Origin: Methylotenera sp.
GTDB taxonomy: Bacteria; Pseudomonadota; Gammaproteobacteria; Burkholderiales; Methylophilaceae
Assembly: GCA_027487055.1 (NCBI GenBank)
Contig: JAIYEJ010000328.1
Coordinates: 1-19,509 of the forward strand
Length of the DNA: 19,509 bases
Direction: 5' to 3'
Shown here: positions 1 through 6,722 of the stretch, piece after piece
Position numbering within the stretch: position 1 is the stretch's first letter
Layout: the number at the start of each line of letters is the position of its first letter
Position numbers and translations under genes: made by a program
Notes under the pieces: model-generated
Seen by the model: only the letters and a program-made list of their open reading frames with translations
What the model was told of the DNA's origin: nothing
Database searches by the model: none

Positions 1-505
1 GCAGGGCACGATTAAACGCTTCACCTTCGATATTGCCTAACACCTTGCCATTTAGACTTACGCGTGTACCTGCACTTGTCAAATCCAGCACTATCCTTTC
101 ACTTTTTTTTACCTCATTTGACGACGACATCATGGTATCAAAAGCTTTCATTTGCGAATCAATCGCCGCAATTTCTGCCGCACTATTGTTTTCTACAAAG
201 CCTTCATTCATTCCATTAACAAGTGCTTCAGAGCTGACATCTCGCATAAAATGCATAATGATACGTTTATTACCTGTGTCATTAATCACCGCATTTGCGT
301 CGCTGTTTTTTTGCATCAAATATAGCCCTGCAGCAAACACTTTAAACCCAAACTTAATGCGAAAGCCAGCCCCATTTAATAGAAGAGGGCTGCCAGCCAC
401 TTCAACCGCATCATCCAACTTGATGCCTTTAATTTCAAGCGCATGTGCGCTTAAGGCGGCGATGCAAACTAGGCTCGCTACAATTAACGTTATTGTCCGT
501 TTCAT
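1..505 (-). CDS. Secreted chalcone isomerase-like protein (3' end cut off by window)
   Basis: The frame reads leftward from an ATG at 505 and stays open to the window edge (168 codons), so the C-terminus is missing. The N-terminus is a clear signal peptide: basic MKRT, a hydrophobic stretch, then an AHA-L cleavage site near residue 22. The mature part runs LEIKGIKLDDAVEVAG, then FRIKFGFKVFAAGLYL, which is the pattern I recall for the bacterial chalcone-isomerase-like family (PF16036). Members are exported proteins of unclear function; some may bind fatty acids or other small ligands. The function is therefore not assigned. The gene lies 31 bp downstream of the oxidoreductase gene on the same strand and may be co-transcribed with it. 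No strong Shine-Dalgarno sequence precedes the ATG (AGGAAT nearby). I am sure it is coding and exported, and moderately sure of the family. Confidence 0.75.
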   Translation of the reverse strand, partial: MKRTITLIVASLVCIAALSAHALEIKGIKLDDAVEVAGSPLLLNGAGFRIKFGFKVFAAGLYLMQKNSDANAVINDTGNKRIIMHFMRDVSSEALVNGMNEGFVENNSAAEIAAIDSQMKAFDTMMSSSNEVKKSERIVLDLTSAGTRVSLNGKVLGNIEGEAFNRAL

Positions 506-536
506 ATTCCTATTCCTTTTTTTATGCGATGGCGCT

Positions 537-1601
537 TTAAATGTTTATGTCCGTTGTGGTTTTAATCGATTGCAAAACCGCTTCTATGGCTTTGCAATTA
601 CCTCGCGCATCATCAAACGTCAAAAGTGGCGCTTTGTTATTCAACACGCAATCGCTAAAGTGCTCAATCTCTAAATTAAAGTGATTGGCTTTGGGCAAGA
701 CCAAGTTTTCTGATTTTCCACCAGCTTCCCAACTAATCACGGGGTCATCGGTCGGATAAGCCCACATATTGTGGCATTGAATCCAACCTTTATCGCCTAT
801 GATTTCATATTCCGCTTTGCGCCCGCGCTCAAAACTCACATCAAAATGCCCATAGCGCGCACGGCCATGCGCATCTGCACCAAAGTCTAAAATGCCACTC
901 GCCACTACATCGGCGCCATGCTCATTCAACTTGCCATACGCCAACACGTTGATTGGCTCGGCAGCTACGCCGTTTTGCGCACTATTATTTAAACCCATTG
1001 CCCAGCGCAAAGCATGAATCGCATAAGGGCCAATATCCCACATCGCGCCACCACCATTTTGCATATTGCGCGTGATGCGATACATACGCGCAGGCGCCAT
1101 GAGAAAAGAAAAACTGGCGCGACAAGACAACACATCGCCAATTAAGCCACTTTGAATTAACTCCGCCACCTTGGCATGTTGCGGATGAAAGCGATACATA
1201 AAACCTTCCATGACTTTGACATTGGCATTTTTTGCAGCCGCTTCAATCTTGTATATTTCCGCCAAATTAGTCGTCATTGGCTTTTCAATCAGCACGTGCT
1301 TGCCTGCGTTGATGGTTTTTAATGCCCATTCGGCATGCTCTTCATTCGCCATTGGGCAATAGATTGCTTCGATATTTTTGTCTTCAATCAGCGCTTCCAA
1401 ATCGTCATAACAAGTCACGCCTTGTGCCTGATTTTCAACCAAAGGCTTCGCATATTTTTCCATCGTTGCTCTTGCCGCGCCCGCACGACGACTGGCGATG
1501 GCAACGAGTTGAGAATTAGGCGCTTCGACAATCGCAGGTAATAAGCGCTCATTCACACGCGCTGCGCCTAAAATGCCCCATTTTAGTATATTTTGTGCCA
1601 T
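537..1601 (-). CDS. Gfo/Idh/MocA family NAD(P)-dependent oxidoreductase
   Basis: This 354-residue protein has the full two-domain layout of the family. An N-terminal Rossmann fold begins KWGILGAARVNERLLPAI (residues 7-24). The catalytic EKP motif is in GKHVLIEKPMTTN (Lys107). A C-terminal alpha/beta substrate domain contains GGAMWDIGPYAIHALR (residues 184-199), with Asp189 and His196 at the usual catalytic positions. Family members oxidise or reduce sugars, inositols and related compounds with NAD(P); the substrate cannot be read from the sequence. The protein is cytosolic, with no signal peptide. The ATG at 1601 places the Rossmann motif at the normal distance but has no good ribosome binding site (only AT-rich sequence upstream). 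It is divergent from the gene at 1705 and is followed by the chalcone-isomerase-like gene. Confidence 0.9.
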   Translation of the reverse strand: MAQNILKWGILGAARVNERLLPAIVEAPNSQLVAIASRRAGAARATMEKYAKPLVENQAQGVTCYDDLEALIEDKNIEAIYCPMANEEHAEWALKTINAGKHVLIEKPMTTNLAEIYKIEAAAKNANVKVMEGFMYRFHPQHAKVAELIQSGLIGDVLSCRASFSFLMAPARMYRITRNMQNGGGAMWDIGPYAIHALRWAMGLNNSAQNGVAAEPINVLAYGKLNEHGADVVASGILDFGADAHGRARYGHFDVSFERGRKAEYEIIGDKGWIQCHNMWAYPTDDPVISWEAGGKSENLVLPKANHFNLEIEHFSDCVLNNKAPLLTFDDARGNCKAIEAVLQSIKTTTDINI

Positions 1602-1704
1602 TTTTTTATCAAACTTATGATTTTAATAGTAAATAATTGGGATTATTGCGTTTATTATAAAACATATTAATATTTGTATTCATACAAAATTTATCGACAA
1701 GTAC
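1602..1704. promoter_or_regulatory. AT-rich divergent intergenic region with a 16-bp palindrome
   Basis: This 103-bp gap separates two divergently transcribed genes and must hold promoters for at least one of them. It is strongly AT-rich. A perfect inverted repeat, TTTGTAT-TC-ATACAAA, lies at 1673-1688, 17 bp before the start of the gene at 1705, a good position for an operator. I could not place a convincing -35/-10 pair in either direction. In AT-rich DNA such a palindrome can arise by chance, so the operator reading is a suggestion. Confidence 0.35.
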
Positions 1705-2103
1705 ATGTTAACTAAACCAAAAAAATATCCTCTCAAGCAACACAAAATAGTTAAGTTAGAAACTGATTTTGCTGGCATCAAAGCATACTCAATGCTTTTT
1801 GTCGCAACGCGTGAAATTATAGAAGCTTATATGTATGCGATACCTAGAGGAGAATGTAGAACAGTACACCGATTAAGAAACGAGCTCGCTAGAGAATACA
1901 ATTGCGATGCAACATGCCCAGTATCTACTGCAATTTTTATTCGTCAGGTAGCTGAAAAAGCATTGCTAGAACTTGATTACGGCAAAGCAATAAATGAAGT
2001 TCCTCCATTTTGGCGATTGGTTGAACCTGACTCTAATATAGCAAAAAAATTAGAAATTGATCGCAGTTGGATACAATTACAGCGCGAAATGGAATCAAAC
2101 TAA
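1705..2103 (+). CDS. Small MGMT-like (alkyltransferase-like) protein, apparently without the acceptor cysteine
   Basis: This 132-residue protein has no signal peptide or membrane segment. Residues 22-130 resemble, from memory, a small family often labelled 'MGMT family protein': FAGI near residue 22, IPRGE (46-50), a helix with LRNELAREY, then CDATCPVSTAIFIRQVAEKA (67-86) and PPFWRLVEPDS (100-110), with a C-terminal QREME. In true O6-alkylguanine transferases the second block is PCHRV and the cysteine accepts the alkyl group. Here that position is PFWR, so transferase activity is unlikely; a DNA-binding role like that of alkyltransferase-like proteins is possible. Four of ten arginine codons are AGA, unlike the CGN-rich neighbours, and the gene is AT-rich, which hints at recent acquisition. 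No Shine-Dalgarno sequence is evident at 1705. The stop overlaps the converging gene's stop. Confidence 0.6.
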   Translation: MLTKPKKYPLKQHKIVKLETDFAGIKAYSMLFVATREIIEAYMYAIPRGECRTVHRLRNELAREYNCDATCPVSTAIFIRQVAEKALLELDYGKAINEVPPFWRLVEPDSNIAKKLEIDRSWIQLQREMESN

Positions 2104-2648
2104 AGCCACTTAATCGAACACCCAATACTGGCAATCTGCTCTATCGGTCCTGTGCCCGTTTCAGCCACTAACTTCATCGCATGATACAAGTCGCGCGTGC
2201 TGTTGGGTGCGGTTTCTTTACGGCTTTCATCAAAGCGGCCACGGTATTGGAGCTCAAATTTATTGTTAAACCCAAAAAAATCGGGTGTACAAACGGCGCC
2301 GTAATCTTTGGCAATTTGCTGTGTTTCGTCTAACAAATAAGGGAATGGCAACGCCATGTCTTGGGCGAGTTTTTGCATATTCTCGAAGCTATCTTCTGGG
2401 TAATCGGTGGGGTCGTTGCTCATCATCGCAACGGTGTTGATGCCCAAGGTTTGCAGTTCTTTAACGTCTGCAATCAAGCGCGGTAAAATGGCTTTGACAT
2501 AAGGGCAATGGTTGCAAATAAACATCACCAGCAGCCCACTTTTGCCCATACTGTCATCACGTGAAACTAGCTTGCCATCAATATTAGGCAGTTTAAAATC
2601 GGGTGCTTGCCAACCAAACTCACAAACAGGTGGGTTAATGCTTGCCAT
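2100..2648 (-). CDS. Thioredoxin-family (AhpC/TSA-like) protein with CNHC motif
   Basis: This 182-residue cytosolic protein has a thioredoxin fold. The N-terminal segment FGWQAPDFKLPNIDGK (residues 11-26) is the usual beta-hairpin of the AhpC/TSA/Redoxin group. A CxxC redox site follows as C45-N-H-C48 in FICNHCPYVKAILPRL. A typical cis-proline region comes later (CTPDFFGF). The CNHCPYV signature marks a widespread group annotated 'thioredoxin family protein' whose substrate is unknown; it may act as a thiol-disulfide oxidoreductase or peroxidase-like protein. No signal peptide is present, so a periplasmic TlpA/ResA role is unlikely. The ATG at 2648 is preceded by AGGA eight bases upstream, supporting this start. 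The stop TAG shares bases with the stop of the converging gene. It is divergent from rsmE across a 76-bp AT-rich gap in which no clear promoter boxes could be placed. Confidence 0.88.
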   Translation of the reverse strand: MASINPPVCEFGWQAPDFKLPNIDGKLVSRDDSMGKSGLLVMFICNHCPYVKAILPRLIADVKELQTLGINTVAMMSNDPTDYPEDSFENMQKLAQDMALPFPYLLDETQQIAKDYGAVCTPDFFGFNNKFELQYRGRFDESRKETAPNSTRDLYHAMKLVAETGTGPIEQIASIGCSIKWL

Positions 2649-2724
2649 GCTTTAGTTCCTAATCAGTAAAATTTTTATAAAAGTTTATGTTACCACTTTA
2701 TGCTTTTTTATTTAAACTAAAGGG

Positions 2725-3489
2725 ATGAGCAACTTACGATTTTACAGCCCTGAAAAATTGCGTATCGGCGCGCAAGTCAAACTTTCTGAAAATTCTGCCA
2801 CACATGCGACGCGCGTGATGCGACTTAATGTGGGCGACAAACTGTTTTTATTTGATGGTAGCGGTAGTGATTTTGAATGCGAGTTGGTCAGCGTGCAAAA
2901 AAACGCCACACTCGCCAAGGCTTTAAGCGCGATAGAAATACAAAATGAATCGCCTATCAACATTACATTACTTTTAGGTATATCGTCTGGAGACCGAATG
3001 GATATTGGAATCCAGAAGGCGGTTGAATTGGGCGTTAATCAAATTGTGCCGATTAAAACCGAGCGCAGTGTGGTAAAGCTAGATGAAGAAAAAGCAAAAA
3101 AACGCGTTGAGCACTGGCAAAATGTGGTGATTGCCGCTTGTGAGCAATCTGGGCGAGCCGAAATCCCCTTGGTTTCTAGGCCCGAGAGCTTATCATCATG
3201 GCTGCAAGTCAATCCCCAAGCGACCTCTAGCGATGGTGATTTGATATGCGCTTCAAAAACCCGCATTTTATTAAATCCAATCGGTGCAAAAAAACTCAGC
3301 AATTTACAAAAGCCTGAGGGTGAAATTCAGCTTTTAATTGGCGCAGAAGGCGGCTTGAGCGATAAAGAAATTGCGCTCGCGATTTCGCAAGGGTTTCAGT
3401 CCATTATCTTAGGTGCACGCATTTTACGTACCGAAACTGCACCTTTAGCCGCAATCGCCACCATGAACACGCTTTGGGGTGATTTTTAA
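2725..3489 (+). CDS. rsmE: 16S rRNA (uracil-1498-N3)-methyltransferase RsmE
   Basis: RsmE methylates N3 of U1498 in helix 44 of 16S rRNA using S-adenosylmethionine and acts in the cytosol. The 254-residue product has the family layout: an N-terminal PUA-like RNA-binding part starting RFYSPEKL and ending near FLFDGSGSDFECEL (residues 41-54), then a SPOUT domain. The knot motifs are intact: GISSGDRMDIGIQKAVELG, ACEQSGR (138-144), LLIGAEGGLSDKE (203-215) and LGARILRTETAPLAA (229-243). Length matches the usual 240-255. The start at 2725 puts RFY at the expected place, but AAAGGG directly abuts the ATG, an unusually close Shine-Dalgarno spacing. It is a stand-alone gene upstream of argA, and the 65-bp gap to argA holds argA's own likely promoter. 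Confidence 0.95.
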   Translation: MSNLRFYSPEKLRIGAQVKLSENSATHATRVMRLNVGDKLFLFDGSGSDFECELVSVQKNATLAKALSAIEIQNESPINITLLLGISSGDRMDIGIQKAVELGVNQIVPIKTERSVVKLDEEKAKKRVEHWQNVVIAACEQSGRAEIPLVSRPESLSSWLQVNPQATSSDGDLICASKTRILLNPIGAKKLSNLQKPEGEIQLLIGAEGGLSDKEIALAISQGFQSIILGARILRTETAPLAAIATMNTLWGDF

Positions 3490-3498
3490 GCCCTCTAA

Positions 3499-3527
3499 TT
3501 GCATTTATTACAAATTTGTTTTAAAAT
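3499..3527 (+). promoter_or_regulatory. Likely argA promoter (TTGCAT - 17 bp - TAAAAT)
   Basis: In the 65-bp gap between rsmE and argA a -35-like TTGCAT (3499-3504) is followed after 17 bp by a -10-like TAAAAT (3522-3527). Transcription would start near 3534, about 20 bases before the ATG at 3555. That leader has no Shine-Dalgarno sequence. The spacer carries the palindrome listed separately. The -35 match is weak (3 of 6) and the region is AT-rich, so this is a plausible rather than secure promoter. Confidence 0.4.
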
Positions 3528-3541
3528 TTTTGTAATTTACA
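3507..3541. promoter_or_regulatory. Nested palindromes overlapping the argA promoter; candidate operator
   Basis: Three inverted repeats cluster here. ACAAATTTGT (3510-3519) is a perfect 10-bp palindrome inside the putative promoter spacer. TGTAA-T-TTACA (3531-3541) is a perfect 5-1-5 palindrome near the predicted transcription start. ATTACAAA (3507-3514) and TTTGTAAT (3529-3536) form longer 8-bp arms 14 bp apart, linking the two. XRE-type proteins bind short palindromes as dimers, and the downstream gene encodes such a domain, so autoregulation is a natural hypothesis. AT-richness raises the chance of accidental palindromes. Confidence 0.4.
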
Positions 3542-3554
3542 CAAATATTACACC

Positions 3555-5123
3555 ATGTCAGTTGGCAATTCGATCAGAAATCGGCGTAAATCGCTGAATA
3601 TCACCTTACAAACGCTAGCAAAAAAAGTGGGCGCTGATGCAGGCAATTTATCGCGTATTGAGCGCGGTGAGCTAGGACTTAACGAGAATTTATTACGAAA
3701 AATTGCTGCAGCATTAGATTGCACGCCTGCGTATTTATTTACACAAAGTGAATCTTTACAAAAAAATCCATCTGCGCTTTCACAAATTTCGGCTAGCAAT
3801 GCAAATGATTTTGTACATTGGTTTCGCTCGGCTGCACCTTATATTCATGCGTTTGGTGGCTGTACTTTTGTGATTGCTTTTGGTGGCGAGGTAGTGAGCG
3901 AACAACAATTTGTTGCGCTTTCTCATGATTTAAACTTGTTAGCTAGCCTTGAAGTGCGGCTGGTATTGGTGCATGGCGCGCGACCGCAAATTGAGCAACG
4001 TTTAAAGCGCGCTAAGCTCACGCCCACTTTGCACAACGGTTTGCGCGTGACTGATGACGCCGCGATGGAAGTGGTAAAAGAAGCCAACGGTGCAGTGCGG
4101 GTTGAGATTGAGGCGCTACTTTCAATGGGCATTGCCAACTCGCCCATGGCGGGCGCCGATATACGAGTGGCGAGCGGTAACTTTGTCACCGCAAAGCCCA
4201 TTGGCGTGGTGCATGGTGTGGATTTGCAACATACAGGCGAAGTACGAAAGGTAGATGCCACCAGCATTCAAAGGCGTTTGAATGATGGCGAATTGGTATT
4301 GTTATCACCACTTGGCTACTCACCTACAGGTGAGGCATTTAACTTAAGCCTAGAAGATGTTGCGGTAAGCACCGCCATTGCATTAGATGCTGATAAGCTC
4401 ATCTTCTTGATGGATAGCGAGGGTATTTATAATCTTCGCGGCGAATTACTGCGCGAGATGACCGCCGAAAAAGCCAAAAATCTACTCAAAAATGTGCAAG
4501 AAAATGACAACCCACTTCATTTTTCTGATGACGTTGATTATTACTTGCCCGCAGCCATACGCGCTTGTGAGAACGGTGTCGCGCGTACACATTTAATCTC
4601 GCGCTTAATTGATGGCGCAATCATTCAAGAACTTTTTACGCATAATGGTATAGGCACGATGGTGACAGAATTGCCGCTTGAAACTATGCGCCAAGCCAAT
4701 ATTGACGATGTAGGCGGCATTTTAAAACTGATAGAGCCACTTGAAAACGAAGGCATATTAGTGAAACGTAGTCGTGAACGGATTGAGATGGAAATTTCGC
4801 ATTTTTATGTCATGGAACACGATAATCGCACTATAGGTTGCGCCGCCTTGCATCCGTTCTCTGAAGAAAAAATGGCTGAATTTGCCTGCTTAGCAATTGA
4901 CCCACAATACCGCGGCAAAGGGCGCGGCGATAAATTATTTAATTACTGCCAAGTGCAAGCCAAAGCATTGGGGTTTACGCAGCTATTTTGCCTGACAACC
5001 CGCACCGAGCATTGGTTTTTAGAGAGAGGTTTTATTGAGAAAACCATTGAAGACTTGCCAGCAGAAAAGAAACAAATGTATAACTTTCAGCGAAAATCAA
5101 AAGTATTTATTAAATCGCTTTAG
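3555..5123 (+). CDS. argA: N-acetylglutamate synthase with an N-terminal XRE-type DNA-binding domain
   Basis: N-acetylglutamate synthase makes N-acetyl-L-glutamate from glutamate and acetyl-CoA, the first step of arginine synthesis. The 522-residue product has three parts. Residues 5-62 form an intact Cro/XRE helix-turn-helix (TLQTLAKKVGADAGNLSRIERG, read as helix, turn, recognition helix), followed by a short linker. Residues 85-370 are an amino-acid-kinase fold starting FVHWFRSAAPYIHAFGG; in bacterial NAGS this domain binds arginine as inhibitor. Residues 378-515 are a GNAT domain with the acetyl-CoA loop QYRGKGRGDK (451-460) and LERGFIE (489-495). E. coli ArgA has 443 residues, so the roughly 80 extra match the added domain. 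After Met1 the next methionine is 171, and no ATG, GTG or TTG codon lies in frame between the helix-turn-helix and the NAGS part, so the fusion cannot be split by an internal start there. The start has no Shine-Dalgarno sequence. argB follows. Confidence 0.93.
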   Translation: MSVGNSIRNRRKSLNITLQTLAKKVGADAGNLSRIERGELGLNENLLRKIAAALDCTPAYLFTQSESLQKNPSALSQISASNANDFVHWFRSAAPYIHAFGGCTFVIAFGGEVVSEQQFVALSHDLNLLASLEVRLVLVHGARPQIEQRLKRAKLTPTLHNGLRVTDDAAMEVVKEANGAVRVEIEALLSMGIANSPMAGADIRVASGNFVTAKPIGVVHGVDLQHTGEVRKVDATSIQRRLNDGELVLLSPLGYSPTGEAFNLSLEDVAVSTAIALDADKLIFLMDSEGIYNLRGELLREMTAEKAKNLLKNVQENDNPLHFSDDVDYYLPAAIRACENGVARTHLISRLIDGAIIQELFTHNGIGTMVTELPLETMRQANIDDVGGILKLIEPLENEGILVKRSRERIEMEISHFYVMEHDNRTIGCAALHPFSEEKMAEFACLAIDPQYRGKGRGDKLFNYCQVQAKALGFTQLFCLTTRTEHWFLERGFIEKTIEDLPAEKKQMYNFQRKSKVFIKSL

Positions 5124-5170
5124 CTTTTTATATACAATCTCGATTATTAAAAAGCAGTAGCTTAAATTTT

Positions 5171-5176
5171 TATAAT
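5171..5176 (+). promoter_or_regulatory. Candidate -10 box upstream of argB
   Basis: A perfect TATAAT at 5171-5176 lies 28 bases before the argB start in the 81-bp argA-argB gap. At 17-18 bp upstream only TTAAAA/TAAAAA is present, a poor -35. The surrounding 15 bases (5162-5176) nearly repeat the sequence at 3521-3536 upstream of argA, differing by one inserted A and one G/A change. argB may therefore have its own promoter or share a control element with argA, but AT-rich DNA makes this uncertain. Confidence 0.3.
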
Positions 5177-5204
5177 AAAAATAATTGAAATAAGAAAGCC
5201 AGCC

Positions 5205-6089
5205 ATGATTAACGAAACCACCGCAACCCAAAAAGCACAAACGCTTGCTGAAGCGCTGCCCTATATTAAAAAGTTTTTTGATAAAACTATTGTCATTAAG
5301 TATGGTGGCAATGCTATGACCGACGAGCATCTAAAGCATAGCTTTGCGCAAGATGTGGTGTTGCTTAAACTTGTGGGGATGAACCCTGTGGTAGTGCACG
5401 GTGGCGGCCCGCAAATTAACGAGATGCTCGATAAACTTGGTAAAAAGGGCGAGTTTATACAAGGTATGCGAGTGACCGATGAAGAAACTATGGATGTGGT
5501 GGAAATGGTGCTGGGCGGGCAAGTGAATAAAGAAATTGTGAATTTGATTAATCGCCATGGCGGCAAAGCCGTTGGCTTAACTGGGCAAGACGGTAATTTT
5601 ATTCACGCGCATAAATTATTAATGGAAGACCTAAAAGACCCCACCAAAATGATTGATGTGGGCCAAGTGGGTGAAATTACAGCGATTGACCCAAGCATTA
5701 TTAATTTTTTAGACAGTGGTGATTTTATTCCAGTAGTTGCGCCGATTGGCGTGGGTAAAGATGGTAAAACATATAACATTAATGCGGATGTTGTAGCTGG
5801 CAAATTGGCTGAGATTTTAAATGCCGAAAAGCTCATTTTGCTCACCAACACGCCAGGCGTGCTCGATAAAAATGGCGCCTTGCTGACTGGCTTAACACCA
5901 AAACAAATTGATGACTTGGTAGAAGACGGCACCTTAAGTGGTGGCATGCTGCCAAAAATTGGTTCTGCGCTTGATGCCGCGCGAAGTGGCGTAAAATCTG
6001 TGCACATCATTGATGGTCGGGTAGAACATGCGTTGTTGCTAGAAGTGCTGACAGACGAAGGTGTGGGTACGCTGATTAAAGCGAAATAG
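5205..6089 (+). CDS. argB: Acetylglutamate kinase (arginine-sensitive type)
   Basis: ArgB phosphorylates N-acetylglutamate with ATP, the second step of arginine synthesis, in the cytosol. The 294-residue product shows the whole amino-acid-kinase fold: IKYGGNAM (31-38), VVVHGGGPQI (62-71) forming the nucleotide and substrate loops, GQVNKEIVNLINRHG, NINADVVAGKLA (191-202), LLTNTPGVLDK (212-222) and GGMLPKI (246-252). An N-terminal helix of about 25 residues (TLAEALPYIKKFFDK) precedes the kinase core. In hexameric, arginine-inhibited kinases such as those of Pseudomonas and Thermotoga this helix builds the hexamer and the arginine site, so feedback inhibition is expected. The start is preceded by AAGAAAG, a modest ribosome binding site. 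It follows argA and is separated from the next gene by a single base. Confidence 0.97.
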   Translation: MINETTATQKAQTLAEALPYIKKFFDKTIVIKYGGNAMTDEHLKHSFAQDVVLLKLVGMNPVVVHGGGPQINEMLDKLGKKGEFIQGMRVTDEETMDVVEMVLGGQVNKEIVNLINRHGGKAVGLTGQDGNFIHAHKLLMEDLKDPTKMIDVGQVGEITAIDPSIINFLDSGDFIPVVAPIGVGKDGKTYNINADVVAGKLAEILNAEKLILLTNTPGVLDKNGALLTGLTPKQIDDLVEDGTLSGGMLPKIGSALDAARSGVKSVHIIDGRVEHALLLEVLTDEGVGTLIKAK

Positions 6090-6090
6090 C

Positions 6091-6708
6091 ATGGCTAACT
6101 TAATTCTTTACACCCATAAAATGTCACGTGGGCGCATCATACGTTGGATGTTGGAAGAACTCGGCGAACCCTTTGATATTAAATACGTCGAGTACGGTGC
6201 AGAAATGAAATCGTCCGAGTATTTGGCAATCAACCCCATGGGCAAAGTGCCCGCGCTTAAACATGGCGAAGGGATTGTCACCGAAACCGGTGCAATTCTG
6301 ACTTACCTCGCGGAAACTTTTTCTGATAAAGGCTTGATTCCAGCAAGTGGTACTCCAGCGCGCGCAGCATTTTATCGCTGGATGTTTTTTATAGCGGGCC
6401 CTCTGGAAGCCGCAACCAGTAACGAATTTTTACAGCTTGACATCCCAAAAACCACGCCTTTAGGCACCCCAAGTAAAGGGTATTTGGGTTATGGTAATAT
6501 AGACTTAACGCTCAAAACGCTTGAAAATCACCTTAAAGCAAACACCTATTTATGTGGTAAAGAATTTACTGCTGCAGATATTTATCTAGCTTCGCATATA
6601 GGCTTTGGAATGCAAATTGCCAAAACCTATGCACCCCGAGATATTTTTAACACTTATCTCGAACGCCTTAGCCAACGTCCAGCTAAACTTCGCGTCGAAG
6701 CGCCTTAA
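6091..6708 (+). CDS. Glutathione S-transferase family protein
   Basis: This 205-residue soluble protein has a thioredoxin-like N-terminal domain and an all-helical C-terminal domain. LILYTHKMSRGRIIRWMLEE (residues 4-23) contains Ser12 at the usual catalytic position. NPMGKVPAL (48-56) holds the cis-proline that contacts glutathione, and ETGAILTYLAE (65-75) is the glutamyl-binding turn. FTAADIYLAS near residue 160 is the conserved N-capping box of the second domain. The fold and family are clear but the substrate is not; detoxification or an unknown glutathione-dependent reaction are the options. The ATG follows the argB stop by one base, so the gene is probably translated from the argB transcript. 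No good Shine-Dalgarno sequence is visible apart from weak purines in the end of argB. Confidence 0.92.
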   Translation: MANLILYTHKMSRGRIIRWMLEELGEPFDIKYVEYGAEMKSSEYLAINPMGKVPALKHGEGIVTETGAILTYLAETFSDKGLIPASGTPARAAFYRWMFFIAGPLEAATSNEFLQLDIPKTTPLGTPSKGYLGYGNIDLTLKTLENHLKANTYLCGKEFTAADIYLASHIGFGMQIAKTYAPRDIFNTYLERLSQRPAKLRVEAP

Positions 6709-6722
6709 GCAAAGCTAGTATC

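Noticed and set aside
33..674. Plus-strand open frame of 213 codons at the left end
   Set aside because: It runs antisense across the signal-peptide-bearing minus-strand gene and the end of the oxidoreductase gene; composition is not protein-like.
5123..5155. Inverted repeat GCTTTTTA / TAAAAAGC just after argA
   Set aside because: The stem is AT-rich with a 17-base loop and no following T-run, so it does not qualify as an intrinsic terminator.
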